A stretch of 64,000 nt of DNA from Rhodanobacter sp. A1T4 (lineage in GTDB: Bacteria > Pseudomonadota > Gammaproteobacteria > Xanthomonadales > Rhodanobacteraceae), in the NCBI RefSeq assembly GCF_014207185.1, contig NZ_JACHCP010000010.1, positions 1 through 64,000 on the forward strand. The letters run 5' to 3'. Below, piece by piece: positions 26,834 through 34,305 of the stretch; the first letter of the stretch is position 1, and each line of letters starts with the position of its first letter. The notes under the pieces were generated by a model, which made no database searches, was not told where the DNA came from, and was given only the letters and a program-made list of their open reading frames with translations. A program made the translations under genes and the position numbers.

Positions 26834-26888
26834 GGAGTATCCCGCGATAATGTTGCGTAGCAGCGAATTTTGCCACGGCGCGCCATCG

Positions 26889-26938
26889 CACCACCGTTTT
26901 GGCGCATGAAGATATTTTCATGCGCCAAAACGGTGGTG
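26889..26938. repeat. perfect 22-bp inverted repeat upstream of the RND operon
   Basis: Arms 26889-26910 and 26917-26938 are perfect inverted copies (core CCGTTTTGGCGCATGAA) around a 6-base loop GATATT. It lies between the histidine-kinase stop and the permease start, both on the minus strand. It could be a kinase-operon terminator (though no T tract follows), an operator for the pump, or a repetitive extragenic element. Confidence 0.8.
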
Positions 26939-27011
26939 TGTCAGACAGCCCCTGTGGCAACAAATAACCCAAACAATCAATACTGTAACAGCGACTTTGT
27001 ATCGAACCTTT

Positions 27012-28409
27012 TCACGCGCCAGCGGCATCGAGGCAATGCAGACTCAGTCGGGCACCTCGCTCGCTACCTGCAATTTCCAGCGTGTAACCGTGCAGCCGCG
27101 CTATCGCACTCACAATGCTGAGCCCCAACCCTGAACCGGGCGTGCTGCGGCTGCTCTCGGTGCGGTAGAAACGACGCGTTACCGCGTCACGTTGATCCGG
27201 CGGAATGCCTGGCCCGCTGTCGCTCACGTCGACCCACGGACCATCGTCGGCCGTACGCGCCCGAATTTCCACCAGGCCTCCCGGCGGTGTGAACTTGATC
27301 GCATTGCCAACCAGGTTGCTCAGCGCCTCGAGCAGCAAGTGTCGATCGGCATGGATGAAGGGAAGCGCTGGCAGATCCAGCGCCAGCTGCTGGCCGCGAT
27401 CTTCCGCCAGCGGCAGATACAGTGCATGCACTTCACGCAGGATCTCGGCGAGATCGACATTGTCGAAACCGACCCGGCGGCGCTGATTTTCCAGTTCGGA
27501 AATACGCAGCAGCGCCCGGAAGCGATCAAGCAGTGCATCGGTGTCGACCATGCATGCGTCGAGCGCTGCCGTCTCGTCGCTATCCTCGCCAAACTGCTGC
27601 TGCAGGCGATACAGCCGCGAGCGCAGCCGCGTCAGCGGCGTGCGCAGATCATGCGCGATATTGTCGCAGACGCCTTTCACTTCGCCGAGCAACCGCTCGA
27701 TCTCGTCGAGCATCGCGTTGACGATGCCGGCCAGCATGTCGAGTTCATCGCCGTGGCGACTCACCGGCAAGCGGCGTGCCAGATCGCCCTGCATGATCGG
27801 CATGGTGGCCTGCCGGATCGCGTGCACGCGTCGCCAGGGTCCGCGACTGAGCAGCAGTCCGCCGAACAGGCCAGGAATCACGGTCAACGAAAGCCCCCAC
27901 AACAGTGCCTGCAAAACAATCGTGCCAATGCGGTCGACGATGCTGGTATCGCGCGTAATCAGCAAAATGCGGCCGTCCTGCAGTCGCACCGCTGCGGCGC
28001 GCACGCGGCCGTGCTCATCACTACTGCTGTCGTTGCGCGCCACGCCCCGTTGCAACAACGCCACCGGGCCGTTGACCGGCACCATCGCCGGCAGCGTCGT
28101 GATCGTGCCCGATAGATACTTGCCCTGCGCATCGAACACGCCCCACGCGTTCAGGCGGCGCGTTTCCAGCCTGTCGTAGTCGTTCAGTGCATGCAGCCGC
28201 GTGCGCTCGTCGAGCATCGAAAAGTACGTGGCCTGACGACCGATCAGGTCATTGGAAACGCGGCCCAGATAGCTGGCCGCCTGCCAGTAGATCAGCCCTA
28301 TCACGACGCCGCCCCACAGCGCGAAGAACGTACCGTAGATCAGGATCAGGCGCGCGGTGGTGGAACGCCAACTGTCAGTCAGTTTGCGCAAGGCTGTATC
28401 CCGAGCCAC
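27012..28409 (-). CDS. sensor histidine kinase, HAMP-type, OmpR partner
   Basis: Membrane kinase of 465 aa. TM1 lies at about residues 21-43, then a periplasmic sensor of about 115 residues, TM2 at about 165-190, HAMP, the HisKA H-box DNIAHDLRTPLTRLR at about 250, the N box LSNLVGNAIKFTPPGG, and G boxes DSGPGIP and GSGLGLSIV. Starts with GTG at 28409, 35 bases inside the response-regulator frame, so they are translationally coupled. Signal unknown; it lies upstream of the RND pump and probably controls it. Confidence 0.93.
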   Translation of the reverse strand: MARDTALRKLTDSWRSTTARLILIYGTFFALWGGVVIGLIYWQAASYLGRVSNDLIGRQATYFSMLDERTRLHALNDYDRLETRRLNAWGVFDAQGKYLSGTITTLPAMVPVNGPVALLQRGVARNDSSSDEHGRVRAAAVRLQDGRILLITRDTSIVDRIGTIVLQALLWGLSLTVIPGLFGGLLLSRGPWRRVHAIRQATMPIMQGDLARRLPVSRHGDELDMLAGIVNAMLDEIERLLGEVKGVCDNIAHDLRTPLTRLRSRLYRLQQQFGEDSDETAALDACMVDTDALLDRFRALLRISELENQRRRVGFDNVDLAEILREVHALYLPLAEDRGQQLALDLPALPFIHADRHLLLEALSNLVGNAIKFTPPGGLVEIRARTADDGPWVDVSDSGPGIPPDQRDAVTRRFYRTESSRSTPGSGLGLSIVSAIARLHGYTLEIAGSERGARLSLHCLDAAGA

Positions 28410-29055
28410 GCACCGTGTGGATCAGCGGCGCCAGTCCGGCCACATCGATTTTTCGACGCAGCCGGCCGATATGCACGTCGATCAGATTGGTTCCGGGATC
28501 GAAATGAAAACCCCATACGGTTTCGAAAATCATCGTGCGAGTGAGTACCTGCCCCGCATGGCGCATCAGAAATTCCAGCAGCTTGAACTCGGTCGGTAAC
28601 AGCGACAGTTCCTTGTCGGCACGACGCGCCACATGCCGCACCAGATCCAGCTCCAGATCGGCAACGGACAACACCGTCTGCGGTACCTGCGGACGGTGTC
28701 GGCGCAGCAGCACCTCCACGCGGGCCAGCATTTCGTCGGGCGCAAAAGGTTTGGTCAGATAGTCGTCACCGCCTGCACGCAGGCCGCGCACGCGCTCGTC
28801 CACATCGCACAGCGCGCTGATCATCAGTACGGGCGTAACGACGCCCTGCGCTCGCAACTGGGTCACCACGCTGAGGCCGTCCATGCCGGGCAACATCATG
28901 TCCAGCGTGATGGCGTCGTAGCAGGGATCGGCTGCACGCAACAGGCCTTCGCTGCCATCGGCAATGCGATCGACGTCGATGCCGTGACTCGTCAGCTCCG
29001 CCGCGATTTCGCGGGCGGTGACGTCGTCATCTTCGATCACCAGAATGCGCGGCAT
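28375..29055 (-). CDS. OmpR/PhoB-family response regulator
   Basis: Receiver domain (MPRILVIEDDDV; phosphoacceptor Asp in ITLDMMLPGMDG; Lys in YLTKPF), followed by a winged-helix DNA-binding domain (ELSLLPTEFKLLEFLMRHAGQVLTR, then IDVHIGRLRRKID). The ATG at 29055 starts directly on the receiver; the frame opens at 29085 but would add ten unusual residues. Cognate of the overlapping kinase. Confidence 0.95.
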   Translation of the reverse strand: MPRILVIEDDDVTAREIAAELTSHGIDVDRIADGSEGLLRAADPCYDAITLDMMLPGMDGLSVVTQLRAQGVVTPVLMISALCDVDERVRGLRAGGDDYLTKPFAPDEMLARVEVLLRRHRPQVPQTVLSVADLELDLVRHVARRADKELSLLPTEFKLLEFLMRHAGQVLTRTMIFETVWGFHFDPGTNLIDVHIGRLRRKIDVAGLAPLIHTVRGSGYSLAQTD

Positions 29056-29097
29056 CGGTGCGGATCTATCCAGTAGAAACAGCAACTAGCATAACGA

Positions 29098-29120
29098 AAC
29101 GGCCTCCAATGGAGGCCGTT
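29098..29120 (-). terminator. rho-independent terminator of rpoH
   Basis: A 10-bp perfect stem (AACGGCCTCC / GGAGGCCGTT, loop of 3) lies just after the rpoH stop. In the minus direction it is followed by a T-containing stretch (TCGTTAT). Confidence 0.75.
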
Positions 29121-29144
29121 CGTGGTCAATCATGCGTCGGATGT

Positions 29145-30002
<858 letters not shown>

Positions 30003-30031
30003 GAGTCGAACCTCCATAACAGGATGACAAT

Positions 30032-30058
30032 TTAGCACTCGGTTACTATGAGTGCCAA
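30032..30058 (-). promoter_or_regulatory. CIRCE element (HrcA operator) in the rpoH promoter
   Basis: Read on the minus strand the site is TTGGCACTC-N9-GAGTGCTAA, with one mismatch to the CIRCE consensus TTAGCACTC-N9-GAGTGCTAA and the exact 9-base spacer. It begins 30 bases upstream of the rpoH ATG. Its left arm includes TTGGCA, which with TAAATT 18 bases on could be the -35/-10 pair, so HrcA binding would block RNA polymerase. hrcA is not in this window. Confidence 0.88.
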
Positions 30059-30299
30059 AGACCGCACAAGTTCTCGGCCTTTAATGAACTAGATGGTACA
30101 ACAAATACCAAGGGATATCCAGATGTCGAGGTCACTCAGTCAGGTCAGTAAACGGCCAGGCGGTATCAGTAACCTCTACTCATGACTTTAAGAGGGCGAA
30201 ATATGGCTCCGCCCTGCTGCGTCTAGCGCACTGTTCAACTTATCTTGGCCGGTGCTCTGCTCAGCGATCGTGAATTGATGGCAGGCCGACGTCGCTTAA

Positions 30300-31013
30300 T
30301 CAGAGAATGTTCAACAGAAATGCTTTTGCAACCGCTTGCGTTTTATTGGTTGCGTTCAGCTTGGCTAGACTACTCGTGATGTGAAACGTGACTGTGCGCA
30401 TGGAAATGCCCAGTATTGTGCCAATTTCATCCGCCGTCTTTCCTCCTGCGCTCCATCGTAAAACTTCAATTTCACGGGCGGTTAATTGGTAATCCTCACC
30501 TGATCGGATGTCCCTGGTTTCTATGGCGCTGATCAGCCCATGGGTGACGTGCGATAGCCAAACCAGCTGTGGCTCCTTGTCCGCCAATTCCGAAGCCGTC
30601 ACTTTATCGTGCGTCCGTGCAAGAGACAGCATTCCGGTCGTCATGTGCTTGCCGTGAGTGGCTAGTGCCCATCCGTGCCGAACGCCGTGGGCATTTGCCT
30701 CTTCCCAAAAAGCAGGCTGACTCTCGAAATGATCGCTCGCCCAGATAACGGGGGATAAATCTCGGGATGCTTGCCGAATCAGTGGGTCGCTATCGAGATA
30801 GTGATTCGTAAAATAGTGTTCGAGCCACTTGGCCGGATAGGTGCTGGACCAAGTGACGACTGGACTGGCGACCGGGAAAGGTACACGAAGAACGTACGAG
30901 CAGTATTCAAAGCCAAGCTGATCAACAATGACTGCAAGCGCTTTCAAAATTCCAGCCGAAGACCCTGCCGCTGAAGACAGTTGGTCCAAGCAATCTTCAC
31001 GCCAAGCCTTCAC
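30300..31013 (-). CDS. LuxR-family acyl-homoserine-lactone receptor/regulator
   Basis: Quorum-sensing transcription factor of 237 aa. The N-terminal autoinducer-binding domain has the conserved W-Y-D-P-W pattern (WLEHYFTNHYLDSDPLI, SPVIWASDHF). The C-terminal LuxR helix-turn-helix is LTAREIEVLRWSAGGKTADEIGTILGISMRTVTFHI. It starts with GTG at 31013 behind a strong GGAGGGG site. Divergent from the rsaM-like gene and luxI, the usual receptor/synthase arrangement. Confidence 0.95.
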   Translation of the reverse strand: MKAWREDCLDQLSSAAGSSAGILKALAVIVDQLGFEYCSYVLRVPFPVASPVVTWSSTYPAKWLEHYFTNHYLDSDPLIRQASRDLSPVIWASDHFESQPAFWEEANAHGVRHGWALATHGKHMTTGMLSLARTHDKVTASELADKEPQLVWLSHVTHGLISAIETRDIRSGEDYQLTAREIEVLRWSAGGKTADEIGTILGISMRTVTFHITSSLAKLNATNKTQAVAKAFLLNIL

Positions 31014-31046
31014 TTTTATTCCCCTCCGTTACCGTGTGGAATCTAA

Positions 31047-31068
31047 CAGTTTGCTGTCTAACAAACTG
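31047..31068. promoter_or_regulatory. 22-bp dyad in the luxR/rsaM divergent promoter
   Basis: CAGTTTG-N8-CAAACTG is a perfect 7-bp inverted repeat in the 93-base gap between the divergent luxR and rsaM-like genes. Its half-sites run in the opposite order (CAG...CTG) to a lux box, so it may bind another regulator or be chance. Confidence 0.5.
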
Positions 31069-31106
31069 GGGCTACGGTGTAGACCTCGCATTGCCATGGA
31101 AGCACA

Positions 31107-31529
31107 ATGAGCTCGCAGCCCCGTACAACCTCCCAAGCTGCACAGGTATCTCTGGACGGCTATATACGTATGACGTTTGAAGTTTTTTCAAGATTGAACT
31201 TTATTCGAAAGCTGTCTTGGGAGGACCATAACCTCATTGAGAACCTCATCCCAGAAGGTATTCAGGCTTCTTGTGCAGGCTATTGCGAATGGGCAACGAG
31301 CGGAACTCATCATGTGAGCATCGGCTGGGCTTGGTTTGCTCTTCCTGACGGACGACAATTCATGGCTCCGGGAGGAATAAGCAGTAACGTCATGCTCGTT
31401 ACGCAAAACCGTTACGACCTCGGAATGGAAAGGACAAGCGAGTTACTGAGTACCTGGCTGTCCACCGAACAATGGCAATCTCAGCAACACCACTCGATAT
31501 CTGAACTTGTACGTCCACCGCTTTCTTGA
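31107..31529 (+). CDS. RsaM-like quorum-sensing modulator (DUF4902 type)
   Basis: A 140-aa soluble protein sitting between divergent luxR and luxI. In Burkholderia and some Pseudomonas, this slot is occupied by RsaM, a small repressor/modulator of AHL production. The conserved-looking core is CAGYCEWATSGTHHVSIGWAWF, close to the C-G-Y-x-E-W...S-x-G-W-x-W pattern I associate with that family. The assignment is from memory of the motif plus position, not a search. ATG at 31107 with GGAAG upstream. Confidence 0.65.
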   Translation: MSSQPRTTSQAAQVSLDGYIRMTFEVFSRLNFIRKLSWEDHNLIENLIPEGIQASCAGYCEWATSGTHHVSIGWAWFALPDGRQFMAPGGISSNVMLVTQNRYDLGMERTSELLSTWLSTEQWQSQQHHSISELVRPPLS

Positions 31530-31595
31530 GGACTTGCGATACGTCTTTTCAGCATCACCAAGACAGATCCGCAGACCTAAATTACTCCTTTCGTC

Positions 31596-31615
31596 AACTG
31601 TACAAGCTTCCAGTT
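31596..31615 (+). promoter_or_regulatory. lux box upstream of luxI
   Basis: AACTG-N10-CAGTT, with CTG-N10-CAG as in the cep/lux-box consensus, 60 bases ahead of the luxI ATG. The outer five bases are a perfect dyad. Expected binding site for the adjacent LuxR protein and so for positive autoinduction. Confidence 0.75.
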
Positions 31616-31674
31616 ATCGATAGGTAAGGAATCTTCTCCAATGCCGTTATTCCCGATCCCCGGAGTCACGGCAC

Positions 31675-32286
31675 ATGCTGACAGTTGTGACTGGCACGGC
31701 AAGCCAACTGCCTCCCGGTCTTGAGACGGCACTTGCCGTCTACAGGTACGAGGTTTTTATAGACGCGCTGCAATGGCAGCTTCCTGTCGAAAATGGGTTA
31801 GAGCGCGATCAATTTGATCGGCCAGATACGCTGTATGCCATCGCAAGGGATGTGAACGGCAGCGTTTGCGGCTGCGCACGGCTGTTGCCGACCACCAAAG
31901 CGTACTTGCTCGACGAGGTTTTTCCGAGCCTCATGAATGGCGCACCCACGCCGCACGCCCCGGATGTCTGGGAGTTGTCACGATTTTCGACAATGGCCAC
32001 GAACCAAACTTCCACACCATCGCGCGAAGAACTGAGAAGACGCTTCTGCTCGCTATTCGCGGCCGTAGTCGAGGTTGCCACCACGCAAGGTGCTGTGCGA
32101 CTCATTACCTTCACAGCCCTTGGCGTCGAGAGAATACTCCGGAATATCGGCATGCACGCGCATCGGGTGGGGCCGCCTCAAATGATTGATGGCGAGCCCG
32201 TCCTGGCCTTGTGGATCGAATTGGATGACCACACGCGGAGAGCCCTGAATCTGCCGGCGACTGATGCTGTGAGATTGAAACATTAA
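31675..32286 (+). CDS. luxI: acyl-homoserine-lactone synthase
   Basis: Makes the AHL signal from S-adenosylmethionine and acyl-ACP. The invariant LuxI residues are present: Arg/Phe/Trp in YRYEVFIDALQW, Asp in ERDQFDRPDTLYAIARD, Arg in GCARLLPTT, and Glu/Arg in VWELSRF. Length 203 aa is standard. A GGAG site precedes the ATG. A strong terminator follows. The acyl chain cannot be deduced from sequence alone. The name is generic for the family. Confidence 0.96.
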   Translation: MLTVVTGTASQLPPGLETALAVYRYEVFIDALQWQLPVENGLERDQFDRPDTLYAIARDVNGSVCGCARLLPTTKAYLLDEVFPSLMNGAPTPHAPDVWELSRFSTMATNQTSTPSREELRRRFCSLFAAVVEVATTQGAVRLITFTALGVERILRNIGMHAHRVGPPQMIDGEPVLALWIELDDHTRRALNLPATDAVRLKH

Positions 32287-32291
32287 AAAAG

Positions 32292-32331
32292 AAGGCCGCC
32301 AGACGGATGAAATCATCCGTCTGGCGGCCTT
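32292..32331. terminator. intrinsic terminator after luxI
   Basis: A perfect 19-bp stem (32292-32310 with 32313-32331; core GGCCGCCAGACGGATGA) follows the luxI stop directly, with an A-run before and TTTC after it. Confidence 0.85.
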
Positions 32332-32999
32332 TCAAAGCTCAATCATTCCCGGACACGTCCTATGAATTCCTTGGCCACTTCCAGACGGCCACCGGGAATC
32401 ACATAGATAGATGCTTTGCCCTCTGTGGGCTACTGTAGAAACCTACAGGTATGAATAATTTTCTATCGCTACGCCTGAGTCCACATAGCTGAAAACAGCT
32501 AATAAAGTGATCTGCCGTTCATCGCCTGAGGCTCGCAGCTACCGCATCAAGGCATCGCCCGCACCATTGGCAGCCAGCGCACGAAACTACGCTCAGCTGT
32601 GTGGAGCCCCTCAATCGAGTCAATGGCAATCACATTATCCGACCAACCTACGAAATTAATATCAATTAAATCAATATTTTATGAAATATACCGATTTCAG
32701 GATTCTCGTCAAGCGGGTTTGCAGGCGAGTCCGATAGCCTGAGAAACAAGTCGAGATCAGGATGCCGCCGGCAATGTGCTGATGGCGCCGTTGCCAAGAA
32801 TGTATGGCCACGGCGCCATCCAGACCGATTTCGCAAATTCTTTTGATGAAATCATCCTGCCGGTGTCAACCGCATGGCCTGGAAGCCGTTGAAAACACTC
32901 TGCCGATGATGCTGACGACGGCACTGCCGTCCGGGATGATGCTGTTTTGATTAATGAAAGTACGGTAGTAATGAGTGACGAACCCCGAGCAGATTGTTT
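32332..32999. other. 668-base intergenic region with lux box, AT-rich patch and hairpin
   Basis: No recognisable gene. It contains a lux-box match (32431-32450), an AT-rich stretch at about 32650-32695, and a 16-bp inverted repeat with one mismatch at 32781-32820 (core GATGGCGCCGT). A plus-strand stretch reading VLMAPLPRMYGHGAIQTDF (about 32775-32835) lacks a plausible start and is probably a gene remnant or chance. The region must hold the promoter of the efflux operon starting at 33000. Confidence 0.6.
32431..32450. promoter_or_regulatory. second lux box, upstream of the mdtABC-like operon
   Basis: TACTGTAG-AAAC-CTACAGGT has CTGTA-N6-TACAG in register, the same core and spacing as the classical lux operator, with an inner 6-bp perfect dyad. 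It lies past the luxI terminator and 550 bases before the RND adaptor gene. Confidence 0.65.
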
Positions 33000-34286
33000 A
33001 TGAGCACCGTCACTCCGAACGCAGCCGGTCATCACCCCCACAAAAGACGCGGATGGCTCATCACGATCGTGGTGATTGTCATTCTGGTGGTTCTTGTGGT
33101 GTTTCATCTCTTGAACGGCAAGAAAGAGAGAGTCGGCACGCCAGCACAGGTGGTCAGCGCCGCCACGGCGACCCTGGGCAGCATGCCGGAAACCTTGAGC
33201 GAACTCGGCACAGTCACTCCGATCGCCACTGTCAATGTGCTCCCGCAGTTGAGCGGTTACCTGACCGGGGTTGGTTATCAGGAAGGCCAGGACGTAACGA
33301 AGGGGCAATTTCTCGCCCAGATCGATCCGCGCCAGTACGAAATCAGCAAGCAGCAGGCGCAGGCGCAATTGGCCAAGGACCAGGCAACGCTGAACCAGGC
33401 CCGCGCCGATCTAGCCCGCTACACGCAGCTGCACGAGCAGAAGTCGATTGCCGAGCAGACCTACGCCGACCAGAGGTTCACGGTGCAGCAGGACGAGGCC
33501 GCCGTGCAGTCTGACCGTGCCAGCATCGCGCAATACGATCTCGATCTCACCTACTGCCATATCACCGCGCCGGTGGCCGGACGGGTTGGCCTGCGGCTGG
33601 TCGATCCCGGCAACTATGTCACGCAATCGACCTCACCGGGCATCGTGACCATCACTACGATGAAGCCGACCACGGTGCAGTTCACCGTGCCGCAAAACGC
33701 GCTGAGCAAGGTGCTGGCCCGCTTCAATACCGCCCGATTCAATAGCAACAGCAGCAAGCTGGCCGTCACGGCTTACAACAGCGACAACACCAAGCAGATC
33801 GCGACCGGTTCGCTGTATGCGCTGGGCAATCAGATGGCCACGGGTACCGGTACGGTTAGCCTGCGCGCCACCTTTGCCAACGATGATGAAGCGCTGTTCC
33901 CGAGCGAATTCGTCAACGTCAAACTGCTGGTCGATACCCTGCAGAACGCTGTACTGGTGCCAACGCCAGCGGTGCAGAGTGGCGCACCGGGGGATTACGT
34001 TTATCTGGTCAACGCCGACCAGACCGTCTCCGTGCACAAGGTGACGCAGGGCCCGAGCGACGGCAAGAATACCGTGATCCTGTCGGGCCTTTCGGCAGGC
34101 CAGCAAGTGGTCACCGATGGCATGGACCGCTTGAGCGACGGCGCCAAGATCAAGATCGCGTCCGCCAGGTCCGCCAAGCCGGCTGAAGCTGGCAGCACCG
34201 ACGCGCCCGCATCGTCCGGTACCAGCGCGCAGCAGCCACGCGGAAAGCGGACACACGACACCGCCTCCGCCTCACACGCTTCGTAA
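33000..34286 (+). CDS. RND efflux adaptor, MdtA-like
   Basis: Membrane fusion protein, first gene of a four-gene pump operon. The ATG at 33000 (MSTVTPNAAG) is preferred over an in-frame TTG at 32994; no strong ribosome binding site is visible. One N-terminal TM anchor (WLITIVVIVILVVLVVF), a lipoyl half (GYQEGQDVTKGQFLAQIDP), a helical hairpin (about 95-170), the second lipoyl half (YCHITAPVAGRVGLRLVDPG), a beta-barrel and a Ser/Ala-rich tail. It precedes two permeases, as in E. coli mdtA-mdtB-mdtC. Confidence 0.93.
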   Translation: MSTVTPNAAGHHPHKRRGWLITIVVIVILVVLVVFHLLNGKKERVGTPAQVVSAATATLGSMPETLSELGTVTPIATVNVLPQLSGYLTGVGYQEGQDVTKGQFLAQIDPRQYEISKQQAQAQLAKDQATLNQARADLARYTQLHEQKSIAEQTYADQRFTVQQDEAAVQSDRASIAQYDLDLTYCHITAPVAGRVGLRLVDPGNYVTQSTSPGIVTITTMKPTTVQFTVPQNALSKVLARFNTARFNSNSSKLAVTAYNSDNTKQIATGSLYALGNQMATGTGTVSLRATFANDDEALFPSEFVNVKLLVDTLQNAVLVPTPAVQSGAPGDYVYLVNADQTVSVHKVTQGPSDGKNTVILSGLSAGQQVVTDGMDRLSDGAKIKIASARSAKPAEAGSTDAPASSGTSAQQPRGKRTHDTASASHAS

Positions 34287-34305
34287 GCGGCAGGCAGGCG
34301 ATCCG

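Noticed and set aside
32757..33368. A 203-codon minus-strand frame before the efflux operon
   Set aside because: More than half lies opposite the adaptor gene, and the rest has no plausible protein features.
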